This document shows, piece by piece, positions 1 to 9,542 of a stretch of 64,000 nucleotides of DNA (positions are counted from its first letter, which is position 1; every line of letters starts with the position of its first letter). The notes below the pieces were generated by a model that saw nothing but the letters and a program-made list of their open reading frames with translations, searched no databases and had not been told where the DNA came from. Both the position numbers and the translations under genes were made by a program. Source of the stretch: Bacillus sp. EB600 (GTDB taxonomy: Bacteria; Bacillota; Bacilli; Bacillales; Cytobacillaceae); NCBI RefSeq assembly GCF_024494385.1, contig NZ_JAEVLT010000008.1:145684-209683 (forward strand). Direction: 5' to 3'.

Positions 1-319
1 CTGCTACTGCTGGTTGTGCTGGTGCTGCCGCTTGAGGGGCATCTTCTTCTTCGTCGCCTTTAAATTTTAGATCTTCATATCCTGGTGCATCAAACGAAAC
101 GAGAACTTGTCCAACAGTTGCAACTGTACCTTCCTCCACCATAACTTCTAGAACAGTACCTTCAACTGGAGATGGAATTTCTACAACTGCTTTATCATTT
201 TGCACTTCGCATAATACATCATCTTCTTGGACCTTATCGCCTGGTTTAATAAACCATTTTACAATTTCACCTTCGTGAATACCTTCACCAATGTCAGGCA
301 GCTTAAATTGAAATGACAC
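1..319 (-). CDS. pdhC: Pyruvate dehydrogenase E2, N-terminal part (window edge)
   Basis: This is the first ~106 codons of dihydrolipoamide acetyltransferase, the core of the pyruvate dehydrogenase complex that moves acetyl groups to CoA. The start is a GTG at 317-319 with AGGAGGG at 329-335. The protein opens [19 protein letters not shown] and carries the lipoyl-attachment motif DKAVVEIP with Lys near residue 43. An acidic then Ala/Pro-rich linker (residues ~85 onward) leads off the window. The gene follows pdhA and pdhB on the same strand, 86 nt after pdhB. The catalytic domain lies outside the window, so only the lipoyl domain can be judged. Confidence 0.95.
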   Translation of the reverse strand, partial: MSFQFKLPDIGEGIHEGEIVKWFIKPGDKVQEDDVLCEVQNDKAVVEIPSPVEGTVLEVMVEEGTVATVGQVLVSFDAPGYEDLKFKGDEEEDAPQAAAPAQPAVA

Positions 320-405
320 TAGGGTTCACCCTCCTAATATTTCATAGTTCAACCTTTTTTATTAATGCGTAAAGGGAAACAGAGTATACGGTCGCCCTCT
401 CATAA

Positions 406-1383
406 TTAGAATGATAATACTTTTTTCGCTGTTGCCAATACATCTTTGTAATTTGGAAGCCATGCAGCTTCCGCTTGAGGAAACGGAAATACAGTGTCAG
501 GAGCGGCCACACGTAAAACAGGTGCTTCAAGACTCAGAATAGCACGGTCATTAATTTCTGCAACAACATGCGCTGCAATGCCTGCCTGTTTTTGTGCTTC
601 TTGAACAACGATTGCCCGACCTGTTTTTTCGACTGAGGCAATAATCGTTTCGATATCAATTGGGCTTACTGTACGCAAATCGATTACTTCAGCAGAGTAG
701 CCTTCTTTCTCTAATTCTTCAGCAGCTTTTAATGACTCATGGACCATTGCGCCATAAGTAATTATTGAAATATCTTTTCCTTCCCGTTTCACATCAGCTT
801 TGCCTAATGGGATTGTGTATCCCTCCTCAGGAACATCTTGACGGAAAGAACGATATAACTTCATGTGTTCTAAGAAAATAACCGGATCATTGTCACGAAT
901 AGCTGAAATAAGCAAACCCTTTGCATCATATGGAGTAGATGGAATAACAACCTTTAATCCAGGCTGTTGAGCCATTAATCCTTCTAAACTATCAGCATGC
1001 ATATCTGGAGTGTGTACACCACCGCCAAAAGGAGCACGAATGGTAACAGGTGCATGATGTTTGCCTCCGGTCCGGTAGCGTAGTCGAGCCAACTGACCGG
1101 AAATGGAGTCCATTACTTCAAAGACAAAACCGAAGAATTGGATTTCTGCAACAGGACGAAAACCTTGTAAGGCTAGACCTGAGGCTAATCCGCCGATACC
1201 TGATTCAGCAAGTGGCGTATCAAAAACACGCTCTTCCCCGAATTCCTTTTGTAAACCTTCCGTTGCACGGAATACACCGCCGTTTAACCCAACGTCTTCC
1301 CCAAAGACTAAAACATTCGGATCATTTTGCAATTCTGAACGCATCGCATCAGTAATTGCTTGAATCATTGTCATTTGAGCCAT
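406..1383 (-). CDS. pdhB: Pyruvate dehydrogenase E1 component, beta subunit
   Basis: The beta subunit pairs with PdhA to form the thiamine-diphosphate-dependent E1 that decarboxylates pyruvate and acetylates the lipoyl group of E2. At 325 aa it has the usual full length. It shows the N-terminal transketolase-like Pyr domain (VLVFGEDVG, then [11 protein letters not shown]) and the C-terminal transketolase domain ([26 protein letters not shown]). The ATG is preceded by AAAGGAG. Only 3 nt separate it from the pdhA stop, so the two subunits are probably translationally coupled. Gene order pdhA-pdhB-pdhC is that of Bacillus. Confidence 0.96.
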   Translation of the reverse strand: MAQMTMIQAITDAMRSELQNDPNVLVFGEDVGLNGGVFRATEGLQKEFGEERVFDTPLAESGIGGLASGLALQGFRPVAEIQFFGFVFEVMDSISGQLARLRYRTGGKHHAPVTIRAPFGGGVHTPDMHADSLEGLMAQQPGLKVVIPSTPYDAKGLLISAIRDNDPVIFLEHMKLYRSFRQDVPEEGYTIPLGKADVKREGKDISIITYGAMVHESLKAAEELEKEGYSAEVIDLRTVSPIDIETIIASVEKTGRAIVVQEAQKQAGIAAHVVAEINDRAILSLEAPVLRVAAPDTVFPFPQAEAAWLPNYKDVLATAKKVLSF

Positions 1384-1386
1384 GAT

Positions 1387-2523
<1,137 letters not shown>

Positions 2524-2679
2524 CTAAAAGACATTCAAATAAAATATAGTTAGTTCACTCATATAGATTGCCCAAAAACTGAATAAAAACGAAAAATGCT
2601 AAAGTTTTTTCACTTTTAAAATGACATCTGTGCAACATCTTGAAAAGATAAGATGAGCTAGTTAATGATAAGAATTATA

Positions 2680-2727
2680 AAAAAGGACTTCTTATCGGTA
2701 GTCTCTCTTTCTGTATTAGTCCTTTTT
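2680..2727. repeat. 10-bp inverted repeat with long loop
   Basis: AAAAAGGACT at 2680-2689 is matched by AGTCCTTTTT at 2718-2727, with a 28-nt loop. The arms end in a T-run rightward and an A-run leftward. It lies ~180 nt upstream of pdhA. It could be a leader structure or a terminator for transcripts entering from either side. Confidence 0.5.
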
Positions 2728-3015
2728 AAAAAATAACTGATACAATTCCTTTATCCATTTTTGAGTTTACACCAACTATTCTTACGCGTCAACCTATAAA
2801 TACTTTATTTTCAACATTTTAACCTTAATTACATGAAGAGACAAAATTCGACCTGTATTACTATTTTTCATTCATCTGTATTACAAACACAAGTGATGTT
2901 CACAAAGTGTTATAGAAAAGTTCAAAAAATATTCACAAATATTCTTGACAACGAAAAGTGATTTCGCTTGTCTTATGACATATGGAGCTAAACAAGTTTC
3001 AATGAGTGGTCCATT
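2728..3015. other. Intergenic stretch upstream of pdhA, AT-rich
   Basis: No open frame with a ribosome-binding site was found here. The stretch has two TTCACAAA words (near 2898 and 2931) and a TTGACA word near 2944, but none forms a complete regulator site or a well-spaced promoter. Confidence 0.4.
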
Positions 3016-3019
3016 GGAC

Positions 3020-3049
3020 AAAAGGAACCGGCACCATTAATGCCGGTTC
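3020..3049 (-). terminator. Terminator behind ykyA remnant
   Basis: GAACCGGCA (3025-3033) pairs with TGCCGGTTC (3041-3049) across a 7-nt loop. Read leftward it is followed by a short CTTTT run. It sits just after the ykyA stop. Confidence 0.7.
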
Positions 3050-3058
3050 TTCTTGATT

Positions 3059-3718
3059 TTATATTTTTACAAGTCCTGCCTTTTTATAAAATAGAAGCTT
3101 TATATCATTATACTTCTCAGTTAATTTATTAAATTGGTCATTTGCTGCATAAATCTTTTTATAGGTTGTATTTACCATTTCCACCTGTGCTCCCCATTTA
3201 TCAATTGAAACATTTTTATCCTTTAACATTACGTATAATTGTTGATCATAAGTTCTACCATTGAGATATTCTTTGTTTAAAACATCGTGTGCTCTGTAAC
3301 GGCTGATCATTAAATCATAGAGCTCGTTAACTTGTTTTTTTAATTTCTTATCGTCAATCTCCATTTTCATGGCTGCTATTTTTTTAAAAATTTTTTCCGA
3401 TTTCTGCAAACTCTTGGTCTCTTTTTCCATGTATTTCTTTCTTTCGCTTACCATTGTCAGAGTATCGTTTGAAAGAGTAACTCGTTCGTCATACTGCTGC
3501 ACACCAAGTCCGTTAATTTTGTCATAGGTTGCTTTTTCTTTTTTTTCTACTTTAACAAGTGGATCCTAGACCTCCTCAAAGCCAGTTTCTATTGTTGCAA
3601 CCTTTTCAAGGACCGTATAAATTTTATCAGCAGGCGTTTCTTGGTGAACACAAGCTGATAAAACACAGGTAACTACGAGAATGAAACATGTTGGAAAAAT
3701 TTTTATTCTTCTATTCAA
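3059..3718 (-). pseudogene. ykyA: YkyA-type lipoprotein interrupted by a nonsense codon
   Basis: This is a broken gene for the YkyA family, a putative surface lipoprotein encoded between def and pdhA in Bacillus. From a TTG at 3718 (GGGGGG upstream) the frame gives MNRRIKIFPTCFILVV, a hydrophobic stretch and the lipobox VLSAC. It then reads to FEEV and meets TAG at 3566-3568, codon 51. The same frame continues cleanly as DPLVKVEKKEKATYDKI through a coiled-coil-rich helical region to 3059. No frameshift is needed, so one C-to-T change in a CAG would account for the break. Restart at ATG 3502 would lack the signal peptide. Confidence 0.85.
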
Positions 3719-3958
3719 TCTATCCCCCCGATCAAGATTATTATTTCTAACTATATCTAGACGTTATTTACTACACAATATGATAATTTCAAAAGAAGTC
3801 ATCCCTTTTTGAACAGTCATTTCATCTTTGTTCAGTTTTGCTAGTTCATTGATGATAAATTTCAGGTCAATTTGTTAACTTTTCATGAATTATTTGATAG
3901 ACTATTGTCAGAACGAAAACTGCAATTAATGGTTGCAAGTACAGGAGTGAAATTTGCC

Positions 3959-4513
3959 ATGTTGACGATGGAGGATATTATTCGTGACGGCCATCCTACC
4001 CTTAGAAAGGTGGCAGCAGAGGTTCAACTGCCAGCTTCGGATGAAGATAAACAGATACTTAAAGATATGATGGAATATGTCATAAACAGCCAAAATGAGG
4101 AAATAGCAGCAACATACGGGCTGCGTGGTGGTGTAGGACTTGCTGCACCGCAAATTAATGTTTCAAAACGAATGATCGCTGTACATGTTCTTGATGACAA
4201 AGGAAAATTATATAGCTATGCCCTTTTCAATCCAAAAATCGTAAGCCATTCGGTTGAAAATGCATACTTACTTTCTGGTGAGGGTTGTCTTTCAGTTGAT
4301 GAAGCAAGACCGGGTTATGTCCCCCGCCATGCTCGTGTAACAGTTAAAGGGTTTGATCTAGATGGAAACGAGGTAAAGCTTCGCCTTAAAGGAATGCCGG
4401 CAATCGTTTTCCAGCATGAAATTGACCATTTAAATGGCATTATGTTTTATGACCGTATCGATAAGCAAGACCCTTATAAACCAATTAACGATGCTATTGC
4501 AATTGAGCGATAA
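3959..4513 (+). CDS. def: Peptide deformylase
   Basis: The enzyme removes the formyl group from N-terminal formyl-methionine of new proteins. All three metal and active-site motifs are present: GVGLAAPQ (58-65), EGCLS (108-112, Cys ligand) and HEIDH (153-157). A longer frame starts at 3872, but GGAGTG at 3943-3948 fits the ATG at 3959. That start gives 184 aa beginning [13 protein letters not shown], as in the B. subtilis YkrB-type (DefB) enzyme. It is followed by its own terminator and stands alone on the plus strand next to the broken ykyA. Confidence 0.96.
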   Translation: MLTMEDIIRDGHPTLRKVAAEVQLPASDEDKQILKDMMEYVINSQNEEIAATYGLRGGVGLAAPQINVSKRMIAVHVLDDKGKLYSYALFNPKIVSHSVENAYLLSGEGCLSVDEARPGYVPRHARVTVKGFDLDGNEVKLRLKGMPAIVFQHEIDHLNGIMFYDRIDKQDPYKPINDAIAIER

Positions 4514-4537
4514 AAAGAAAAGCGGAAGCGCATGTAC

Positions 4538-4570
4538 AAAAAAGCCGGCTATAATTGGCCGACTTTTTTT
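4538..4570 (+). terminator. Terminator of def
   Basis: An AAAAAAG-CCGGC arm pairs with GCCGACTTTTTTT across a short loop, with one mismatch, and ends in seven T. It lies 25 nt after the def stop. The word AAAAGCGGAAGCGC just before it (4519-4532) resembles the end of repeat family A. Confidence 0.75.
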
Positions 4571-4867
4571 AGTACCAAATTTTATTCTTTTCGCTTTGAG
4601 AACTGTCTAGTTCAGCCCCCCTGCTACTAGTCGATAAGGATTGCTCTTTCTGCTCTTTATAGGAAAAGCAATGATTGATAGATGTTTCAATTCTTATATA
4701 ATGTAATTTATAAAATTTAAGATTAAACTTTCGTTTATTTTTTGTCAATTTCTTTAAATCACGGTAATTCCATGTTTATCCATGATGATTTCCGCGAATT
4801 CATCATATAATAATAACAAAAAGAAGCTGTTTTTTCTTAAAAAACTTCACTAATTATTTTTGGCTTC
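4571..4867. other. Noncoding stretch with degenerate repeat and a promoter-like pair
   Basis: The part at ~4600-4640 (CTGTCTAGTT, then CTACTAGTCG) looks like a degraded right end of repeat family A. TTGATA (4675-4680) and TATAAT (4697-4702), 16 nt apart, could drive a rightward transcript. Downstream of it no frame with a ribosome-binding site is seen until the small peptide gene at 4919. Confidence 0.4.
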
Positions 4868-4895
4868 TTTACATTGGACAAGGATCGTATAAAAT
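4868..4895 (+). promoter_or_regulatory. Predicted sigma-A promoter of the small peptide gene
   Basis: TTTACA (4868-4873) and TAAAAT (4890-4895), spaced 16 nt, sit 24 nt upstream of the small ORF start. Confidence 0.5.
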
Positions 4896-4918
4896 AAGAA
4901 GTGAGGAGATGATCCACT

Positions 4919-4990
4919 ATGTTGAAGAAGCTGAGGAAAAAGCTCTTAAAACAGTGGAAAGATTTACTGCGAAAAAAAACAATTGCCTAA
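4919..4990 (+). CDS. 23-aa cationic amphipathic peptide (unrecognised)
   Basis: This very short frame starts at ATG 4919, with GAGGAG at 4903-4908 in good position. The peptide begins MLKKLRKKLLKQWKDLL and ends RKKTIA. It contains 8 Lys, 2 Arg and 1 Asp, with Leu/Trp at 2, 5, 9, 10, 13, 16 and 17. In a helix these form one hydrophobic face against a strongly positive one. It has its own promoter-like pair and a strong terminator, so it looks like a complete one-gene unit. No known family is recognised. It could be a membrane-active peptide, a small regulator of a membrane protein, or a type I toxin-like peptide; the sequence does not decide. Confidence 0.6.
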   Translation: MLKKLRKKLLKQWKDLLRKKTIA

Positions 4991-4996
4991 ACTTTT

Positions 4997-5030
4997 GAGC
5001 CCTTCAAAGTTGCGAAGGGCTCCTTCCTTA
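4997..5030 (+). terminator. Strong terminator after the 23-aa ORF
   Basis: GAGCCCTTC (4997-5005) and GAAGGGCTC (5014-5022) form a perfect 9-bp stem with an 8-nt loop, followed by CTTCCTTATT. Confidence 0.8.
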
Positions 5031-5102
5031 TTGTAAATTGATTTAATAGTGATCTATTTTACACTTTTTCACATGCATCCAATTCCAACAGGAAATGAAT
5101 TA

Positions 5103-5132
5103 TTATGAAAAAGAGGTAAATTTTTATATAAT
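5103..5132 (+). promoter_or_regulatory. Possible promoter of rpoY-rnjA
   Basis: TATAAT at 5127-5132 lies 34 nt before the rpoY start. The best -35 is weak (TTATGA, 5103-5108, spacer 18). Confidence 0.4.
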
Positions 5133-5166
5133 AGAAAAAGTTATTGCGGAGTTAGGAGCGATTAAT

Positions 5167-5376
5167 ATGTTATTCAAAGTATATTATCAGGAGAGTATCA
5201 ATGAAGTACCGGTCAGGGAAAATACACAGACTCTTTATGTAAATGGCGAGTCCGTGCGAGATATCCGAAAAAAATTAGCAGACCGAGCATACAACATCGA
5301 ATATATCAAACCTGTAACAGGAGCTTACTTAGAATATGAAAAACAAAACGAACACTTTAAAGTATTGGAGATTTGA
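5167..5376 (+). CDS. rpoY: RNA polymerase epsilon subunit
   Basis: This is the small auxiliary subunit (YkzG) of firmicute RNA polymerase. The frame is open from 5095, but TTAGGAGCG before the ATG at 5167 and the conserved opening MLFKVYYQE select the 69-aa product, the family's usual size. The family core EVPVRENTQTLYV ... YNIEYIKPVTGAYLEYE is complete. It lies 6 nt before rnjA in the same order as B. subtilis, so the two are an operon. Confidence 0.94.
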   Translation: MLFKVYYQESINEVPVRENTQTLYVNGESVRDIRKKLADRAYNIEYIKPVTGAYLEYEKQNEHFKVLEI

Positions 5377-5382
5377 TAATTT

Positions 5383-7050
5383 ATGAAATTTGTAAAGAAC
5401 GATCAAACTGCTGTTTTTGCCCTTGGTGGATTAGGTGAAATTGGCAAAAACACCTATGCAGTGCAGTTCCAGGATGAAATTATTTTAATCGATGCTGGTA
5501 TGAAGTTCCCTGAAGATGAGCTTTTAGGTATCGATTATGTCATTCCGGATTATACTTATTTAACTAAAAATGTCGAAAAAATCAAAGGATTATTTGTTAC
5601 ACATGGTCACGAAGACCATATTGGCGGTATTCCATATCTTCTAAGAGAGATAAATATCCCCATTTACGGCGGAAAGCTTGCACTTGGGTTAATTAAAAAC
5701 AAGCTTGAAGAACACGGTCTCCTCAGAAATGCAAAATTGATTGAAATTAAGGAAGACGATGTCATCAAATTCCGCAAAACATCCGTTACCTTTTTCCGGA
5801 CAACCCACAGCATTCCTGATTCATATGGAATTGTTGTTAAAACGCCTCCAGGTCAGATTGTCCACACAGGAGATTTCAAGTTTGATTTTACCCCTGTTGG
5901 CGAACCTGCAAACTTGACAAAAATTGCAGAGATTGGGAAGGAAGGCGTTTTATGCTTACTTTCTGATAGTACAAATAGTGAAGTACCTGATTTTACGATG
6001 TCAGAGCGTCGTGTTGGCGAAAGCATAGATGATATTTTCCGTAAAGTTGAGGGACGGGTTATCTTTGCAACTTTTGCCTCCAATATTCACAGGCTTCAGC
6101 AAGTAGTAGAGGCTGCTGTCGCAAACGGAAGAAAAGTTGCCGTCTTTGGTAGAAGTATGGAGGCTGCTATCAATATTGGTCTTGATTTGGGCTATGTTAG
6201 TGCCCCAAAGGATACTTTTATTGATGCTCAGCAAATTAATCGGCTTCCAGCTAACAAAATAACGATTCTCTGTACAGGTAGTCAAGGAGAACCAATGGCA
6301 GCTTTATCGAGAATCGCTAACGGCACCCACAGACAAATACAAATTATACCAGGGGACACAGTGGTATTTTCTTCATCACCTATTCCAGGGAATACAATCA
6401 GTGTCAATCGAACAATTAATATGTTATTCCGTGCCGGAGCCGAGGTCATCCATGGTAAATTAAGTAACATTCATACCTCAGGGCATGGCGGACAAGAAGA
6501 ACAAAAATTGATGCTTCGCTTGATAAAGCCTAAGTTTTTTATGCCGATTCATGGTGAATATCGGATGCAAAGAATGCATGCTAAACTTGCTGTTGATTGC
6601 GGCATAGCAGAAGAAAATTGCTTCCTCATGGATAATGGTGAAGTTTTGGCTCTCTCTAGTGATTCAGCACAGGTCGCAGGTAAAATTCCTTCTGGATCCG
6701 TCTATATCGATGGAAGCGGTGTCGGTGACATTGGAAATATTGTCCTGCGTGACCGCAGAATTCTTTCCGAAGAAGGGTTAGTTGTTGTTGTTGTTAGCAT
6801 CAATATGAAGGAATTTAAAATTGCTGCGGGTCCAGATATTATTTCAAGGGGCTTTGTTTACATGAGAGAATCTGGTGACCTAATCAATGATGCACAGAGC
6901 TTACTTTCAAAGCATTTACAAAAAGTAATGGAACGGAAAACAAGTCAGTGGTCCGAAATTAAAAACGAGATTACTGATACGCTTGCTCCATTCCTTTATG
7001 AAAAAACAAAACGCAGACCGATGATTTTGCCAATAATTATGGAAGTGTAA
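5383..7050 (+). CDS. rnjA: Ribonuclease J1
   Basis: RNase J1 is a 5'-3' exo- and endonuclease of mRNA decay and rRNA maturation in Bacilli. The metallo-beta-lactamase motif THGHEDH is at residues 73-79. The beta-CASP region ([16 protein letters not shown]) and C-terminal PIHGEYRM follow. At 555 aa it has the length of B. subtilis RnjA. TTGGAG upstream supports the ATG at 5383. It is co-transcribed with rpoY and ends in a bidirectional terminator shared with ktrC. Confidence 0.97.
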   Translation: MKFVKNDQTAVFALGGLGEIGKNTYAVQFQDEIILIDAGMKFPEDELLGIDYVIPDYTYLTKNVEKIKGLFVTHGHEDHIGGIPYLLREINIPIYGGKLALGLIKNKLEEHGLLRNAKLIEIKEDDVIKFRKTSVTFFRTTHSIPDSYGIVVKTPPGQIVHTGDFKFDFTPVGEPANLTKIAEIGKEGVLCLLSDSTNSEVPDFTMSERRVGESIDDIFRKVEGRVIFATFASNIHRLQQVVEAAVANGRKVAVFGRSMEAAINIGLDLGYVSAPKDTFIDAQQINRLPANKITILCTGSQGEPMAALSRIANGTHRQIQIIPGDTVVFSSSPIPGNTISVNRTINMLFRAGAEVIHGKLSNIHTSGHGGQEEQKLMLRLIKPKFFMPIHGEYRMQRMHAKLAVDCGIAEENCFLMDNGEVLALSSDSAQVAGKIPSGSVYIDGSGVGDIGNIVLRDRRILSEEGLVVVVVSINMKEFKIAAGPDIISRGFVYMRESGDLINDAQSLLSKHLQKVMERKTSQWSEIKNEITDTLAPFLYEKTKRRPMILPIIMEV

Positions 7051-7069
7051 CAACCTGAGTTAGGGAAAG

Positions 7070-7111
7070 AAAGACGGAAGAGTGCTATTTGAGCACTTCT
7101 TCCGTCTTTTT
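7070..7111. terminator. Bidirectional terminator between rnjA and ktrC
   Basis: AAAGACGGAAGA...TGCT pairs with AGCA...TCTTCCGTCTTT around a short loop. A- and T-runs on the outside serve the convergent genes on both strands. Confidence 0.85.
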
Positions 7112-7791
7112 CAGCTTAATTCAACGACTTTTCGTTTGAATTTTTCAAGGTTGCTTACATCACCAATCGCAATTAAAATATCTCCTTTTCGGATCATTTC
7201 CTTTGCCTGTGGAGATACAACTATATCACTATTCCTTCTGATTGCTACCACCGTAATTCCATATTTCTTGCGAATATCCAACTCAAAAAGGTTATGACCG
7301 CTGATTTTTTCATTTGCAACAAATTCGATAATACTATATTGATCAGATAGCTCCAAATAATCTAAAACATTATTTGTCGTCATTTTATTGGCGATGCGAA
7401 TTCCCATATCCCTTTCAGGATGAACAACATCATCAGCACCAATTTTTCTTAGTACCTTTTCATGATAATCGTTTTGTGCTTTTACGGTTAAATGACTAAC
7501 GCCCAATTCTTTTAAGATAAGCGTTGCCAAAATACTTGATTGAATGTCTTCCCCAATTGCCACAACAACATGGTCAAAATTGCGAATTCCGATGCTCCTC
7601 AAAACTGTCTCATCAGTTGCATCACCAATAATAGCATGTGAGGCAATCATCGAATATTCATTTACTCTGTCTTCACTTTTATCAATTGCCAGAACTTCTT
7701 TCCCCTGCTCACATAGGGTACGGCAAATACTGCCGCCAAACCTGCCTAATCCTATTACGGCAAAATCCTTCTTAACAGGATCTTTTCTCAT
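7111..7791 (-). CDS. ktrC: Potassium channel regulatory subunit (RCK) KtrC
   Basis: This is the cytosolic RCK subunit that gates a KtrD-type potassium transporter. The RCK-N Rossmann domain shows GLGRFGG at 14-20 and the acidic end of strand two (LAIDKSEDR). The RCK-C domain spans roughly 140-226, the site that binds c-di-AMP in KtrC. The start ATG has GGGGGG 7 nt upstream. The transporter subunit is not in this window. In B. subtilis ktrC also lies near rnjA. Confidence 0.93.
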   Translation of the reverse strand: MRKDPVKKDFAVIGLGRFGGSICRTLCEQGKEVLAIDKSEDRVNEYSMIASHAIIGDATDETVLRSIGIRNFDHVVVAIGEDIQSSILATLILKELGVSHLTVKAQNDYHEKVLRKIGADDVVHPERDMGIRIANKMTTNNVLDYLELSDQYSIIEFVANEKISGHNLFELDIRKKYGITVVAIRRNSDIVVSPQAKEMIRKGDILIAIGDVSNLEKFKRKVVELS

Positions 7792-7972
7792 CAGTATCCC
7801 CCCATTACATCAAGTTCCGTCCATTTCTATTCTATACCATAGACTCGGGTGATGGAGACATTATTAATTAACCGAAAGTAGAATCCACGCTTTTAGCTTA
7901 CCCTCTTCCTCCTATTTTCTCGAACACTGGCGCGATTAGAATTATTATCAACGCTCTCTCTATTTTTTTCAC

Positions 7973-8010
7973 AAAAAAAAGACCATTCGTCCTTAAACGA
8001 ACAGTCTTTT
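7973..8010 (-). terminator. Terminator of ykuV
   Basis: Arms AAAAAGACcATTCGT and ACGAACaGTCTTTT form the stem. Read leftward it ends in eight T. It lies directly after the ykuV stop. Confidence 0.8.
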
Positions 8011-8016
8011 GGGAAC

Positions 8017-8472
8017 TTATTCTGCTTTTTCCACTTCATCTAATACTCTGTTTACCCGTTTTTCAAGCATTTTCATGCCACTTCCGCCTGCTTGAAAGTG
8101 ACGCAGCTTTCCTTCACGATCAAATACATAATAAGCAGGAACATATTGATTTTCGAATTTATCCGCTAGCTTATGTTCACTATCAACAAAAATTGGTTGA
8201 GTAATTCCATGCTCTGCTGCCACCTGTTTGATTTCTTCAATATTCAAGTCATTTTCAGATCTAGGCATATGGACAGCCACAACATTTAACCTATCTTTAT
8301 ATTGGTCGCGAAATTGGTTAACTTGCGGCATAGCTTCTTTACATAAGTGACAGCTAATCGACCAAAAATGAATTAATGTTGGCTTTTCACCTATTAATTC
8401 ATCCTTTGTTTCCTCACCGTTTAACCATTCTACAGCTCCGGTGAGTTCCGGCATTGGTTCACGAAGTTTCAT
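8017..8472 (-). CDS. ykuV: Thiol-disulfide oxidoreductase YkuV
   Basis: This is a thioredoxin-fold protein of the TlpA/ResA type without a signal peptide, so it acts in the cytoplasm. The active site is CHLC at 41-44 (FWSISCHLCKEAMPQ), and the cis-Pro loop is YVPAYYVF. Length (151 aa) and sequence follow the B. subtilis enzyme closely. TAGGAGG precedes the ATG. It lies downstream of the peroxiredoxin gene ykuU, but a family A repeat and a terminator now separate the two, so they may no longer be co-transcribed. Confidence 0.93.
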   Translation of the reverse strand: MKLREPMPELTGAVEWLNGEETKDELIGEKPTLIHFWSISCHLCKEAMPQVNQFRDQYKDRLNVVAVHMPRSENDLNIEEIKQVAAEHGITQPIFVDSEHKLADKFENQYVPAYYVFDREGKLRHFQAGGSGMKMLEKRVNRVLDEVEKAE

Positions 8473-8492
8473 ATATCAATGACCTCCTAATA

Positions 8493-8640
8493 GAAAAGCG
8501 AAAGTGCCCGTCTGGCGGCGGATGGACTGGACTGCTCCAACTCAAGATAAAGGAAACACAAAGCGAACTAGCGATTCGATGTTGACTTTTCGTAGGGAGG
8601 AACGGGAAGTTCACTAGGCGCTGGGCACTGTAGCTAGACA
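8493..8640 (+). repeat. Interspersed repeat family A, near full-length copy
   Basis: It begins AGAAAAGCGAAAGTGCCCG, contains ATGGACTGGA, AGATAAAGGAAACAC and CGTAGGGAGG, and ends CTAGGCGCTGGGCACTG then TAGCTAGAC. The two ends are partly complementary (GTGCCCG against CTGGGCAC). The same words recur at 10.7, 19.2, 20.9, 30.6 and 56.3 kb. Confidence 0.8.
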
Positions 8641-8664
8641 ATTCTCAAAATTTATATTATTTTA

Positions 8665-8699
8665 CAAAAAAGACCTAACACTTAGAAAGGTTAGGTCTT
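8665..8699 (-). terminator. Terminator of ykuU
   Basis: AAGACCTAAC (8670-8679) and GTTAGGTCTT (8690-8699) form a perfect 10-bp stem. Leftward reading continues into TTTTTT. Confidence 0.85.
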
Positions 8700-8717
8700 C
8701 GTGTTTTAATTTAAGAA

Positions 8718-9266
8718 TCAAACTTTTAGTGTAGCTTGTCCTGGCTTCCAGTTAGCTGGGCAAAGACCACCAGTTTGTAATGCTTGAAGCACACGTAGAA
8801 CTTCATCCACATCACGGCCAATATTGTTATGGTGGACAACTTGATACATTAATTCGCCTTCTGGGTTAATGATGAATAGGCCGCGAAGAGCAACGCCATC
8901 TTCTTCAATCAAAATACCATAATCACGGACAACTTTTTGAGTATGATCTGCAGCTAGTGGGTAATTAATTTGGCCAATTCCATTTTCCTTACGGTCAGTA
9001 TTAATCCACGCAAGGTGAGTATGAATTGTATCTGTTGAAGCTCCGATTAAGACTGCATCAAGATCTTCAAATTCATCATAACGGTCAGACATTGCTGTAA
9101 TTTCGGTTGGACAAACAAATGTAAAATCCATTGGATAGAAGAATAATACTGTCCATTTGCCATTTTTCATATTCTCTTCAAGACTTACTTTACCAAATTC
9201 TTTGTTTGGTAATACAGCCTCCATTTCAAAACGTGGAGCTTGTTTACCTACCATGCGTTCTGCCAT
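8718..9266 (-). CDS. ykuU: 2-Cys peroxiredoxin YkuU
   Basis: This is a typical AhpC/Prx1-type peroxidase. The peroxidatic Cys is at 52 (DFTFVCPTE) and the resolving Cys at 169 (GGLCPANWKPGQ). The 182-aa length and the residues MAERMVGKQAPRFEMEAVL match Bacillus YkuU. GGAGGG precedes the ATG. A 33-nt inverted repeat and a one-mismatch PerR-box-like palindrome lie upstream, which would suit a peroxide-responsive gene, but this is inferred from pattern only. Confidence 0.95.
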   Translation of the reverse strand: MAERMVGKQAPRFEMEAVLPNKEFGKVSLEENMKNGKWTVLFFYPMDFTFVCPTEITAMSDRYDEFEDLDAVLIGASTDTIHTHLAWINTDRKENGIGQINYPLAADHTQKVVRDYGILIEEDGVALRGLFIINPEGELMYQVVHHNNIGRDVDEVLRVLQALQTGGLCPANWKPGQATLKV

Positions 9267-9294
9267 CTTTAATTCCCTCCAATATTTTTATTAG

Positions 9295-9327
9295 AAATGA
9301 GATTCTTTTTTATAGCAATTCTCATTT
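9295..9327. promoter_or_regulatory. Inverted repeat in the ykuU leader
   Basis: AAATGAGA (9295-9302) and TCTCATTT (9320-9327) are perfect inverted arms 17 nt apart. They begin 28 nt upstream of the ykuU start and could be an operator or a leader hairpin. Confidence 0.45.
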
Positions 9328-9384
9328 GCTATCCTATCAACATTATTAATTTTAGATCAACGTTACTTAATAGTCAATATTAAA

Positions 9385-9399
9385 TTATAATTAATATAA
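9385..9399. promoter_or_regulatory. PerR-box-like palindrome
   Basis: TTATAATTAATATAA differs at one position from the PerR/Fur-type consensus TTATAATnATTATAA. It lies ~120 nt upstream of ykuU in very AT-rich DNA, so chance is possible. Confidence 0.35.
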
Positions 9400-9542
9400 A
9401 TAAAAATTTATTTTAATTGTGACTTACTATTTCCCTTAATAAGATTGCCCTATTGGGGCTAAAATTAAACAAACCATTCTTCCAATATAAATTATTTTTT
9501 CTATATCTTATCATGGCCCCTAATGGTGTAATTATGCCAAAT

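Noticed and set aside
2880..2945. TTCACAAA words upstream of pdhA as Rex sites
   Set aside because: Neither copy has the second half-site at the required spacing.
4675..4702. TTGATA-16-TATAAT as promoter of a separate small RNA
   Set aside because: The pair is good, but no terminator or structure defines an RNA before the 4.9-kb peptide unit; kept only as a note in the intergenic entry.
4765..4835. Minus-strand frame reading LLLLYDEFAEIIMDKHGITVI and a stop
   Set aside because: It looks like a protein tail but has no ribosome-binding site, no clear start and no recognised family; too short to call a remnant.
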